Positions 19,875 through 29,838 of a stretch of DNA of 64,000 bases are shown piece after piece; positions within the stretch are counted from its first letter, which is position 1, and the number at the start of each line of letters is the position of its first letter. The stretch is from contig JAAOOA010000174.1 of the NCBI GenBank assembly GCA_012861695.1, positions 412,001 through 476,000 of the forward strand, written 5' to 3'. The position numbers and the translations under genes were made by a program. Under the pieces are notes generated by a model, which saw only the letters and a program-made list of their open reading frames with translations, searched no databases and was not told where the DNA came from. This stretch comes from Trematomus loennbergii (lineage: Eukaryota > Chordata > Actinopteri > Perciformes > Nototheniidae).

Positions 19875-20300
19875 AATGATGTTATAGTTCTCCGTTTATA
19901 TGCGTTAGCGTGAGCGGTGGTTGCGACACTGGGTCCGATGCATCAATTCATGGTGCATGGACGAAGGGAAGTATTGGGTTACCACCGGGTCAGATGGTCC
20001 CACTTCCGCACCAACGCGGGGCTGGTGATGGCAACATTGGGTCCGATGCATCCATACATGGTGCCCCGACCATGAGAGGGTTTGGGGTACCCCGGAACCA
20101 GGCACCACCCCAGCAGGAAACGGGTTGTATGGTCAAAGGAGGAAAGAGTGATAGAACCGGGGTAAAGCAAAGAAAGTGTCCGACAATAGTGACTTGTGAG
20201 GCGGCCAGAGAGTCTGTCATATCTCGGTCCTATCCTCCAGGCAACGCTGTGGCCAAAACTGGGCTAAAAACAAAAAAAAACTAAAAAATATTTCATCCAG
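19875..20300. other. 5' flank of the recombinase gene with a short duplication
   Basis: CACTGGGTCCGATGCATC at about 19927 recurs as CATTGGGTCCGATGCATC at about 20035, each followed by a similar CATGGTGC segment, a diverged tandem pair of about 108 bp. The promoter of the recombinase gene should lie in or beyond this area. No core promoter motif is clear. Confidence 0.55.
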
Positions 20301-20311
20301 GGAAATTTGGG

Positions 20312-20890
20312 TGAAAATGAAAAAAAAGTACCCGGAAATAGTGCTTCATTAGCCAGCAGCAGTCCCCTGTCGACTCATGTGACATTCCTCCAGGGTTACA
20401 TAGAACCAGGGTGTGGGGTCCGAGCCATCTCCGAGACATCTCTAGTCCATGTTGATAATGGGGGAAATGTACCCCAAAATAGTCCTTCATTAGCCAGCAG
20501 CAGTCCCCTGTCGACTCATGTGACATTCCTCCAGGGTTACATAGAACCAGGGTGTGGGGTCCGAGCCATCTCCGAGACATCTCTAGTCCGTGTTGATAAT
20601 GGGGGAAATGTACCCCAAAATAGTCCTTCATTAGCCAGCAGCAGTCCCCTGTCGACTCATGTGACATTCCTCCAGGGTTACATAGAACCAGGGTGTGGGG
20701 TCCGAGCCATCTCCGAGACATCTCTAGTCCGTGTTGATAATGGGGGAAATGTACCCCAAAATAGTCCTTCATTAGCCAGCAGCAGTCCCCTGTCGACTCA
20801 TGTGACATTCCTCCAGGGTTACATAGAACCAGGGTGTGGGGTCCGAGCCATCTCCGAGACATCTCTAGTCCGTGTTGATAATGAGGTACC
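20312..20890. repeat. 141-bp satellite E, four copies
   Basis: AGCCAGCAGCAGTCCCCTGT starts at 20351, 20492, 20633 and 20774, an exact 141-bp period. The period is a multiple of three, so long repetitive frames on both strands here (200 and 229 codons) are artefacts. Confidence 0.96.
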
Positions 20891-20904
20891 CCCAAAAAAG
20901 TGCA

Positions 20905-21480
20905 TCATGACTCAGCAATCATCACACTCAACTTTGGTGAGAACCGGGGAAAGGGGTCAAAATGTAAAAATTATACCCCAAAACAGTGTCTCATGACCCC
21001 GCAGGAGTCCCCCGCGGACTCCCCTGACATTCCTCCATGGTCGTAATCACCCAACTCAACTTTGGTGAGAACCGGGGAAAGGGGTCAAAATGTAAAAATA
21101 TACCCCAAAACAGTGCCTCATGACCCCGCAGGAGTCCCCCGCGGACTCCCCTGACATTCCTCCATGGTGGAAATCATCCAACTCAACTTTGGTGAGAACC
21201 GGGGAAAGGGGTCAAAATGGAAAAATGTACCCCAAAATAGTGCCTCATGACCCCGCAAGAGTCCCCCGCGGACTCCCCTGACATTCCTCCATGGTGGAAA
21301 TCATCCAACTCAACTTTGGTGAGAACCGGGGAAAGGGGTCAAAATGGAAAAATTGTACCCCAAAATAGTGCCTCATGACCCCGCAAGAGTCCCCCGCGGA
21401 CTCCCCTGACATTCCTCCATGGTGGAAATCATCCAACTCAACTTTGGTGAAAACCGGGGAAAGGGGTCAAAATGTAAAAA
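20905..21480. repeat. About 127-bp satellite F, about 4.5 copies
   Basis: ACTTTGGTGAGAACCGGGGA recurs at 20931, 21059, 21186, 21313 and 21441 (last with AAAACC). It alternates with CCTCATGACCCCGC. Confidence 0.95.
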
Positions 21481-21800
21481 TTATACCCCAAAATAGTGCC
21501 TCAAAATCGGGTAGAGTCACCGGGAAAGTGCCCTCGCATTCCTCCAGGGCTCAAAATGTCGCACTTAAACTATTTGGAGAACCGGGAAAATGTAAAAAAT
21601 ACATCCCAAAATAGTGCCTCATAATCGGGTAGAGTCACCTGCAAAAGTGCCCTCGCATTCCTCCAGGGCTCAAAATGTCGCACTTAAACTATTTGGAGAA
21701 CCAGGAAAATGTAAAAAATACATCCCAAAATAGTGCCTCATAATCAATAGAGTCACCTGCAAAAGTGCCCTCGCATTCCTCCATGTCGAACTTAAAGTAT
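21481..21800. repeat. About 119-bp satellite G, three copies
   Basis: AAATAGTGCCTCA occurs at 21491, 21609 and 21728. It shares the CCCCAAAATAGTGCCTCA core with satellites E and F. Confidence 0.93.
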
Positions 21801-22136
21801 TGGGAGAACCAGGCTGGGGGGTCTTGAGGCACAAAATGAGGCCCACTCAGAGTGCTTGGTGAGCGGATACATTCTTCCATGATTTCCAACAGCCGTTTTT
21901 TTCTGAGTCCACCCAAAAACTGGGTTTCTGATTTCGTGCGGAAGGTAGTCTGAAAATTATGGATGAATCTTTTTGACAGAGAAGTGGAAATGAAGCCCAG
22001 GGACTTTTTCCCCTTCTCCGTTGTACCAACCATCGGAGAAGGGGAAAAATCGGCCCGAAGCGCCAAACACCTGGCCACTACTCCCGTTGGCACTTAGAAA
22101 AAATTTGACAATTTTTCAAAACTTCATTTTTGATTA
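21801..22136. other. Non-repetitive spacer
   Basis: Contains a palindrome around 22010-22050 (CTTCTCCG...CGGAGAAG with flanking complementary CCCC/GGGG). Overlapping 134- and 60-codon frames show no motif. Confidence 0.5.
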
Positions 22137-23044
22137 TTTTAAGATATAATTAAGCGTTTTCTTCACTTTTTTTTGCTTTCCACGGGTGGGGGCGCCTGGC
22201 AGGCCGCCTATGAGCACCCAAATTCGGCCTGGATCATCCAGGATTTGTGGGAAAAAATCCATAAACTGACTAAATCACCCAGAGAGGTCCCCTACCTAGC
22301 CCAAATATATATAATACAAATACATTTAAATAGTAAAAGGTGCACTTGTGCTCTGCATTACCCGGAATTTTATTTTCATAGCCCCATGATAGTGATTAAA
22401 AATCATTTTCATGGGAAAAAGTGTTAAAACGCCTGATTAAATTATATGCAGGACCCCAGTGAGCTCCAGACTATGTGCATTGTGTTGGGGAACCATATAA
22501 ATGATAGAATAAATGCATTTAAATGCAAAAATAATGATTTAAAATCATTTTAGGGGGACAATTGTGGAGAGGAGCCTGAAAATGACTCTGTTTTAAGATA
22601 TAATTAAGCGTTTTCTTCACTTTTTTTTGCTTTCCACGGGTGGGGACGCCTGGCAGGCCGCCTATGAGCACCCAAATTCGGCCTGGATCATCCAGGATTT
22701 GTGGGCAAAGCTCCATAAACTGACTAAATCACCCAGAGAGGTCCCCTTTCTAGCCCAAATATATATAATACAAATACATTTAAATAGTAAAAGGTGCACT
22801 TGTGCTCTGCATTACCGGGAATTTTATTTTCATAGCCCCATGATAGTGATTAAAAATCATTTTCATGGGAAAAAGTGTTAAAACGCCTGATTCAATGATA
22901 TGCAGGACCCCAGTGAGCTCCAGACTATGTGCATTGTGTTGGGGAACCATATAAATGATAGAATACATGCATTTAAATGCAAAAATAATGATTTAAAATC
23001 ATTTTAGGGGGACAATTGTGGAGAGGAGCCTGAAAATGACTCTG
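22137..23044. repeat. 454-bp tandem duplication (satellite H)
   Basis: AAGATATAATTAAGCGTTTT starts at 22141 and 22595. The two copies (22137-22590 and 22591-23044) differ at only a few positions. Each carries the same 84-codon frame (22173 and 22627) with no recognised motif. Confidence 0.96.
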
Positions 23045-23109
23045 CAGCACCCCGGATAACTACCACTTCATCTGGTTTAAATGTGGTGGTGATAGTGGCA
23101 TTAACTAGT

Positions 23110-23465
23110 ACCCAGTACTGGGAGAGAACCAGGTTACAGCACATGTCTTTTCGACCCAGGAAAGAGTGCTCGAAACGTGGCTACAGCATAGTCACACTGT
23201 GGGGTAACATGTTTCAAATGACAGCACACTGCTGCTTGTTGGCAGGCTGACTCACTTCACTTGTCTCACACACACCCAGGGGGGAGAAAGAGGACACATT
23301 GACCCAGGAAAGAGGCTCAAAACACAGGTAAAAGTGTGTTAAACTGTGGGGGAACATGTTTCAAATGACAGCACACTGCTGCTTGTTGGCAGGCTGACTC
23401 ACTTCACTTGTCTCACACACACCCAGGGGGGGAAAGATAACACTTGTACCCAGGAATAAGTCTTT
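23110..23465. repeat. About 147-bp satellite I, two copies plus a partial
   Basis: GACCCAGGAAAGA occurs at about 23153 and 23301, and TACCCAGGAATAAG at 23448. The shared segment AACATGTTTCAAATGACAGC is identical between the first two copies. Confidence 0.92.
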
Positions 23466-23593
23466 GAAAGGCGGGGAAAAGTTGTTTGAAATAGTATAAT
23501 ACCTCCAGGCCGCTTAACTGCACTTTACCACCCAGAAATAATGTTTAAATGGTCGGGGAAAGTATTTTTAAATGTCTGGAAGAGAGTTTTAGA

Positions 23594-23706
23594 CAGTCAT
23601 TTTGCACGAAATTATTTAACATAGACGCTCTCCTGAAAATGCACAGAATATGTGCTTTTTCAGGAGACCGTTAATGTTAAATGATTTCTTGCAAAATGAC
23701 TGGCTA
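23594..23706. repeat. Long hairpin, about 52-nt arms
   Basis: The left arm begins AGTCATTTTGCACGAAAT and the right arm ends ATTTCTTGCAAAATGACT. The apex is TGCACAGAATATGTGC. Arms pair over about 50 nt with roughly seven mismatches. It lies between satellite I and the inverted satellite-A copy. Confidence 0.85.
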
Positions 23707-23739
23707 AAACCCCGGAATAAATGTTTGAAAAGCTGGGAA

Positions 23740-23830
23740 AAGTTGTTAAAAATAGGCTGATATCTCCAGGGCGCATCACCAAAAATGTACAAGCCAGGGA
23801 AGATGCCTGAATCCCGGATACTTTAGGTCT
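23740..23830. repeat. Inverted, diverged copy of satellite A
   Basis: TACAAGCCAGGGAAGATGCC followed by TGAATCCCGGATAC is the inverse of the 14137 copy (GGATTCAGGCATCTTCCCTG then GCTTGT). CTCCAGGGCGCAT matches the inverse of the ATGCGCCCTGGAG landmark. Confidence 0.8.
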
Positions 23831-23904
23831 GTCACTTAGGGTGACCGCACCACTCCGACGCTCCCGAGAGCGGACGTCCATTGTTTGTAAGGCACCTAAG
23901 AGGG

Positions 23905-24080
23905 ATAAGGTCCTAGGATTCCCAGGAATCCCAAAGAGTGAACTAGAGAAAGCAGACCAGATTGACACAGTGCGACTGATGCTTCAGGACTACGACACAA
24001 CACCATTAAAGTGACCAGAGAAGTTTTGAAGAAGATCCCGAGGAATGATCTAGAAAATATATTATCAAAATTCCCATCAG
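23905..24080 (+). pseudogene. PYRIN-like domain exon of an NLR-type gene, frameshifted
   Basis: Fish NLRs and adaptors use an N-terminal PYRIN domain to assemble inflammasomes. Here the frames give IPKSELEKADQIDTVRLMLQ then, after a one-base shift near 23995, TIKVTREVLKKIPRNDLEN. This matches the helix 3 to helix 6 pattern of fish NLR PYRIN exons as I know it. The exon ends at 24080 with a CAG|GTAGGT donor. The frameshift makes it a pseudoexon. It lies upstream, on the same strand, of the LRR-end and B30.2 exons at 27.6-28.4 kb, so it may be the 5' remnant of the same gene. PYRIN assignment is by pattern only. Confidence 0.55.
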
Positions 24081-24084
24081 GTAG

Positions 24085-24540
24085 GTCTTTAAAAAAGAGT
24101 TTACCAAAATATAACTTTTTTAATTTTTCCCAGCCATGCATCATGTTTTTAGACTCCTGATATACCCCTCAGAGAACCATCACCTCCACATGGTGTCGGG
24201 GTTGAGGTACACCTGAAAGCAGAGAGGTCAGGGTCACTAGTTTCTGGCAAGGTCACCTGTTGGTTCCAGGTGAGGGGTTGTAGAACCTTTATAGATCAGC
24301 ATTTTAGGAATCCAATTACCGTTCCTGGATTAGAAAGTTTGGGTTTCGGTAAAATTGTCCAAAATATATCGCCTTCGTCTCTCCCTAACCACTATTCCGT
24401 AACCTCTGTGAAACATCTGGGCTTAATGATAGGAGGATTCATCAGGACTTAGGAAAAGAGACTGCTGTGCTTTGAGAGTCCGACCGCACTGACACTATCC
24501 AACGTCATTATGATTAGCAGCCAATGTTATTAAGAAGGAG
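24085..24540. other. Unassigned DNA
   Basis: No coding or repeat structure recognised apart from a 60-codon frame without motifs. Confidence 0.4.
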
Positions 24541-26690
24541 AAGACGCTTTATTTTATCCCAAAGGGGAAATTCAGCTCAGTTGTTCACTCGGTTGTGGTA
24601 ACACACAGTACAATACACACACATGCACAGGACAGGTGAGAGAGGTCTGAGCAAAACAGGCAGCCAGTCTGTCCAGCGCCAGGGAGCAGTTGGGGGTTCT
24701 GTGCCTTGCTCGAGGGCAGCTTGCCTTCTGGCTCAGCTCTCTTTTCGTCACAAACGGTGCGGTCCCGCTGCTCCGATTCTCCGGCCCATCTCACGCTCCA
24801 TTGTTCCCTCACTCGAGAACAATACCCCGAGATACTTGAACTCCTTCACTTGGGGTAAGGACTCATTCCCTACTTGAAGTGGACAGTCCATCGGTTCCTG
24901 CTGAGAACCATGGCCTCAGATTGGAGGTGCTGATCCTTATCCCAGCCGCTTCACACTCGGTTGCGAACCGATCCAGTGAGAGCTGAAGGTCGCAGACCGA
25001 TGAAGCCATTAGAACCACATCATCTGCAAAAAGCAGTGGTGCAATCCGTAGTCCACCAAACTGCAGACCCCCTCCCCCACGACTATGCCTCAAAATCTAT
25101 ACATGTATTACAAACAGGATTGGTGACAAAGCGCAGCCCTGACGGAGGCCAACCCTCCGCCAGGGTCGACCTGAAATGGGTCCGACTTACTGCCGAGGAC
25201 CCGGACCACAGCTCTCGCTTTGGGAGTACAGAGATTGGATGCCCTGAGTAGAGACCCCCTCACCCATACTCCTGCAGCACCTCCCACAGTAATTACCTGG
25301 GAACCCGGTCATATGCCTTCTCCAAGTCTACAAAACACATGTAGACCGGATAAGCGTACTCCAGGCCCCCTCCAGGATCCTTGCGAGAGTAAAATGCTGA
25401 TCCGTCGTTCACGACCAGGACGGAATCCGCATTGTTCCTCCTCAATCTGAGGTTCGACAATCGACCTGACCCCTCCTTTTTTGGTCTGCCACTCCTTCGG
25501 TACTGTTTCTGACTTCCACGCAACATTGATGAGACGTGTCAACCATGACAGTCCTCAACACCCAGAGCCTTCAGCATTTCTGGGCGGATCTCATCCACCC
25601 CCGGGGCTTTGCCACTGTGGAGTTGTTTGACAACCTCAGTGACCTCCCCCCGGGAGATGGTGTTGATCCCCGTCATACTCCAGCTCTGCCTCTACCATAG
25701 AGGGCGGAGTTGTCGGGTTCAGGAGTTCCTCAAAGTGTTCCTTCCAACGCCCTAACACTCCATCAGTTGAGGTCAACAAACGTCCCATCCTTACTGTACA
25801 CAGCTTGGATGGTTCCCTGCTTCCCCCTCCTGAGGTGTCGGACAGTTTTCCAGAAGAACTTTGGTGCCGCCCAAAAGTCCTTTTCCATGTCTTCTCCGAA
25901 CTTCTCCCACACCGCTGCTTTGCCTCGGCCACGGCTGAGGCTGCTGCCCTTCGGACCTGTCGGTAACTTGCAGCTGCCTCGGGAGTCCCCCGGGATAACA
26001 AATCCCTGAAGGCCTCCTTCTTCAGTCAGACGGTTTCCTGACCACCGGTGTCCACCAGAAGGTTTGAGGGTTACCGCCCTTGAGGCACCTAAGACCTTGA
26101 GACCAAGCTCCCCGCCACGGCTTCGGCAATAGAGGCTTTGAACACCGCCCACTCTGGTTCAATGTCCCCAACTTCCACAGGAATGCCCGAAAAGCTCGCC
26201 GGAGTTGTGAGTTGAAGGCCTCCTGAACTTGGGCCTCCTCCAGACGTTCCCAGTTCACCCGAACTACACGTTTGGGCTTACCAGGTCTGTCCTGAGGCTT
26301 CCCCCGCCACTCAACCCAACTCACTACCAGATGGTGATCAGTTGACAACTCCGCCCCTCTCTTTACCCGAGTGTCCAAAACATATGGCCTCAGGTCTGAT
26401 GATACGATAACGAAATCGATCATGGACCTTCTGCCTAGGGTGCTCTGGTACCACGTACACTTATGAGCATCCTTATGTTCTTTCACTGCACCCTTCTGGC
26501 AGCGCACCCAACCCCATCACTGTTTCTCGTAGGTGGTGGGCCCGCGGGACGGAGAAGCGGAGGTGTTGCCACATTGCCTTTTCAGGCTGTGCCCGGCCGG
26601 GCACCGTGGCAAGCCCGGCCACCAGACGCTCGCGACGAGTCCTCCTTCTGGGCCTGGCTCCAGAAGGGGACCCCATGATATACTCTGTGT
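24541..26690 (-). mobile_element. RTE/Rex3-like LINE, 5'-incomplete and degenerate
   Basis: Read on the minus strand from 26690 to 24541. The endonuclease end is recognisable at 26022-26507 (LGRRSMIDFVIVSSDLRPYV and AELSTDHHLVVSW, the latter holding the conserved Asp-His). Then follow a linker frame (25636-26001) and RT pieces: EEQCGFRPGR and FVDLEKAYDRVPR at 25293-25542, and the catalytic LLFADDVVLMASS at 24863-25093. Several frameshifts separate these, so it is inactive. The 3' end carries a GAATTTCCCCTTTGGGATAA tail followed by AATAAAG. The EN and RT motifs fit RTE-type fish LINEs; Rex3 is the likeliest named group. Confidence 0.85.
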
Positions 26691-27083
26691 GATACACTCA
26701 TATCACATCATGACATACTCTGTGAGATACACTCATATCATATCATGATATACTCTGTGCGATACACTATATCACATCATGATATACTCTGTGATACACT
26801 CATATCACATCATGATATACTCTGTGTGATACACTCATATCACATCATGATATACTCTGTCTGATACACTCATATCACATCATGATATACTCTGTGTGAT
26901 ACATCATATCACATCATGATATACTCTGTGATACACTCATATCACATCATGATATACTCTGTGTGATAGACTCATATCACATCATGATATACTCTGTGTG
27001 ATACACTCATATCACATCATGATATACTCTGTGATACAGTCATATCACATCATGATATACTCTGTGGGATACACTCATATCGC
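26676..27083. repeat. 35-bp minisatellite, about 12 copies
   Basis: GATATACTCTGTGTGATACA and CTCATATCACATCAT alternate with a period near 35 bp (31-35). It starts exactly at the 5' edge of the RTE element. Confidence 0.96.
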
Positions 27084-27500
27084 CATGTCTGAGTTACTGT
27101 GTGGAGATCTGGGGAAACACAAAACCAACCTACAGCCGTTATGCACATTACAAAAAAGGGCTATAAGAGTAATCATAATGTTGGATATCTTGAACACACT
27201 CATTCATTATTCTGAAGTCACACACTGAAGTTTACTGATCTGGTTACATTTCAAACTGCATCATGTACAGAGCAAGAAATCATCTACTTCCTAGGACACA
27301 TACAGAGTTGTTGTTCAAACAAAGCACAACATATCATTCACTTTAAAGGATGTACAGAAACTCTTCTTTGGGAAAGTATGAGAAAGAAGAAAGGAGATTG
27401 AAGAGGAGAAATGATTGTTAATGTATAAATGTAAATAGGAATAACTTGCAGACATGATTGAAAGGATAATCATTGATCAGCAGTAAGTAAGGGGGATCAA
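27084..27500 (+). pseudogene. 3' fragment of an L2/jockey-like LINE
   Basis: The frames KTNLQPLCTLQKRAIRVI and a following DLVTFQTA-like segment are the C-terminal RT region seen in fish L2/jockey-type LINEs. It is interrupted by stops and ends in a short TTATTA-rich tail near 27545. Confidence 0.7.
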
Positions 27501-27624
27501 TAAGCATCTGCTCCCTCCTGCTCCCTTCGGACACATAGGATTTATTATTATTATGCTGAACATTGATAAATACTTTATTCTAACAATACGCTGTTCTGTT
27601 TCTCACATGTGTTTCTTCCTCCAG

Positions 27625-27671
27625 GCTGGACCATGGTGGAGAGCAGAGGTTCAGACCAGGTGTGAGGATGT
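27625..27671 (+). pseudogene. LRR-end exon of a fish NLR gene
   Basis: The exon encodes LDHGGEQRFRPGVRM, the hallmark end of the LRR region in fish NLRC3-like proteins (usual form DHGGEQRLKPGL). It is bounded by TTCTTCCTCCAG and by GTAAGTG, good splice signals. The next exon is the B30.2 exon 160 bp downstream. Confidence 0.75.
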
Positions 27672-27832
27672 GTAAGTGTGGATCAGTCAGCTTCTCTCTA
27701 AAGACAAAGATGATGGAGGTGGTATTTATTCATTAGAACATGACCTCTTGAAGCTTTATAGAAAGGACCACTAACAGAGAGTAAAGCCTTCAGGTGAGTC
27801 TGATGATAAACTGCTGTCTGTGTCTCTCATCA

Positions 27833-28400
27833 GATTCCTGTGAACTCACCCTGGACTCAGACACAGTGAACAGAAACCTCAAACTGTCTGAGAACAACAG
27901 GAAGGTGACATGTGTGAAGGAGAGGCAGCCATATCCTGATCATCCAGAGAGGTTTGATGTCTGGCTTCAGCTGATGTGCAGAGAAGCTCTGACTGGTCTC
28001 TGTTACTGGGAGGTCGAGTGGAGCAGATGGGTTTATATAGCTGTGACTTACAGAGGAATCAGCAGGAAAGGATACGGAGAGGACACTATGTTTGGAGGAA
28101 ATGATCAGTCCTAGAGTCTGATCTGCTCAGATAGTGGTTACTCTGTCAAGCACAATAGAGAGAAACACCCATCTCCTCCTCCTCCTCCTCCTCCTCCTCC
28201 TCCTCCTCCTCCTCCTCCTCCTCTGGTAGATTAGCAGTGTATCTGGATCGTCCTGCTGGCTCTCTCTCCTTCTACAGAGTCTCCTCTGACACACTGACCC
28301 ACCTCCACACCCTCAGAACCACATTCACTAAACCTCTCTATGCTGGGTTTACAGTCTGGCCTGACTCCTCAGCGTCTCTGTGTCCTCTGTAGGAGGAGAC
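27833..28400 (+). pseudogene. B30.2 (PRY-SPRY) exon of the NLR gene, broken by a CTC repeat
   Basis: After an acceptor (CTCTCATCAG) the frame reads CELTLDSDTVNRNLKLSENN, then ERFDVWLQLMCREALTGLCYWEVEW, the PRY and early SPRY of fish NLR B30.2 domains. It stops near 28114. The later SPRY strands can be followed in other frames to about 28400, but a (CTC)n expansion (28164-28222) and further indels destroy it. B30.2 domains bind ligands or partners. With the LRR-end exon directly upstream this is the 3' end of an NLR gene, not a TRIM. Confidence 0.8.
28164..28222. repeat. (CTC)n microsatellite inside the NLR B30.2 exon
   Basis: About 19 CTC units replace or expand a segment of the SPRY coding region. 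Confidence 0.97.
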
Positions 28401-28672
28401 CACTTCCTGTCCTGGGGTTACATGTTGGTGTTTTAAATGGAGGCTTCTCATTGGTTACCATGTGTCTCACTGATTGTGTCTGTAATAAAGTTTTCTTGAA
28501 GCAACGTATTAAAGCTGATCCTGAAGACTGTAGTGACCGTTAAGTTCAATAAAGATTAAAGATAAGGTAAATATTAGGGTAAGGGTAGGTTAAGATAAGA
28601 TATAGTTTAATGTAAGTGTTAAGATAAGACCTTTCTGAGAGTGTGAAAGTAAACCTTAACCCCTCTGATTAA

Positions 28673-29368
28673 CACTAGAACCGCCAGAGATTTTTTATAC
28701 CTAAAACCGCCACCTGGGTCAAATTGACCCGCTATTAGAATGCATTGATTTTCAAGGTAAAATGTTCTTTTATTGAACAGAGAGTTTTGATCGCACAGGG
28801 ATGAAACGTATACCAATATAATCTGTGGACTCTCAGGGCTCGATATTATAAATGGCCCGCTGGGCCGGAAGCATTATTTAGACACGTGGCCAGCATAACG
28901 TACTTTCAACTCGCCCCACAGCTGTTTGCTGTGGAGCGCAGTGCGAGCAGTCTCCCGTGAGCGGGAGCACACTCCTTCACTACAGACTGTCTCTATCTCT
29001 CTCTCTCTCTCTCTATCTATAACTATCTATCAATATATCTATCCATCTATCTCTCTTTCTCTCAATCTATCTCTCAATCTATAAGGAGGAACCGCAGTAG
29101 ACAAAAGGCGTTGCTATAGCAACACGTCATGTTTATATGAAAAGGGGTGGGGTCAATATGACCCGCTTGGCGGAAATAGGTAAAATGGCAATTTGTTGGG
29201 CGATTTCTTCCATCTGACTTCATATTGACCATTTTAACAACATAGGGTGCTACATAACACAATTTCAGGAAAAGTCACGGACTGGAAGATTTTAATATTT
29301 TATTGAAGAAAAGTTACACACAATAAAAAACAGCTCGGGTCAAATTGACCCGATTGGCGGTTCTAGTG
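28673..29368. mobile_element. piggyBac-like MITE, 696 bp, TTAA target
   Basis: Ends are CACTAGAACCGCCAGAG and, inverted, TTGGCGGTTCTAGTG, each flanked by TTAA (28669-28672, 29369-29372). A subterminal palindrome GGGTCAAATTGACCC occurs near both ends (about 28717-28731 and 29338-29352), with a related GGGTCAATATGACCCG at about 29149-29164. No transposase. A CT/CTAT microsatellite lies at 28990-29080. Confidence 0.9.
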
Positions 29369-29372
29369 TTAA

Positions 29373-29838
29373 TGAGTGTCTCTATTTATCTGATCTCTCT
29401 CCGTATGAAGACCTCCGGTTAGTGAGCAAACTGAAGAGCTAGACGAAGAAACAGCAGACGATATAAGGTGAGAGGATATCACTGCTCGATTCTGATTGGT
29501 CAATTCAGAACACGTGACACGTTGTTAATACAGAACAGACAGACCGCTGTCAAGGATTTATTGACCGTTGTTAAGGACGCTCACATCTGCACAAATAAGT
29601 CCGGTCGATTTTCTGAAAAATTTTTTTTTCCCAATAAAAATGATTATGAATACAAATAAAATAAAAGAAGCCTCTCGTGAGTTACTACAAGCTATAAAGT
29701 AGATTTTAAAAACGTTTTATAGAATAAAAGCTCACTGCTGGACATTGTAGAAATGCGTTGTGTACCACGACAAAGGAGCCTCATTCACTTTACATTGGGG
29801 TTGTTTGCGTGGTGCAGACTCGTAAATGTAGCAAAGTT
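29373..29838. other. Unassigned DNA left of the TRIM pseudogene
   Basis: No coding motif. A short T-rich stretch is at 29620. Possible remnant of an interspersed repeat. Confidence 0.4.

Larger units (their letters stand above)
14105..23840 (-). mobile_element. Candidate tyrosine-recombinase mobile element embedded in satellites
   Basis: This is a proposed unit; its ends are not proven. The coding part is on the minus strand (19874 down to 17133): zinc finger, coiled coil, repeat linker and tyrosine recombinase. On both sides lie tandem arrays with unit lengths of about 80, 138, 114, 115, 141, 127, 119, 454 and 147 bp. The 80-bp unit occurs at 14137-14262 and 16712-17092, and an inverted degenerate copy sits at about 23765-23822, suggesting an inverted-end architecture of about 9.7 kb. 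Cryptons carry a tyrosine recombinase without RT, and no RT is seen here. The family remains unassigned. Confidence 0.5.

Noticed and set aside
20293..20996. 200- and 229-codon frames on both strands
   Set aside because: A 141-bp satellite period is divisible by three, so any open unit stays open. Overlapping frames on both strands argue against coding.
22173..22881. Duplicate 84-codon frames as a new gene family
   Set aside because: No motif, low-complexity codons, and they lie in a tandem satellite. Kept only as a finding about the repeat.
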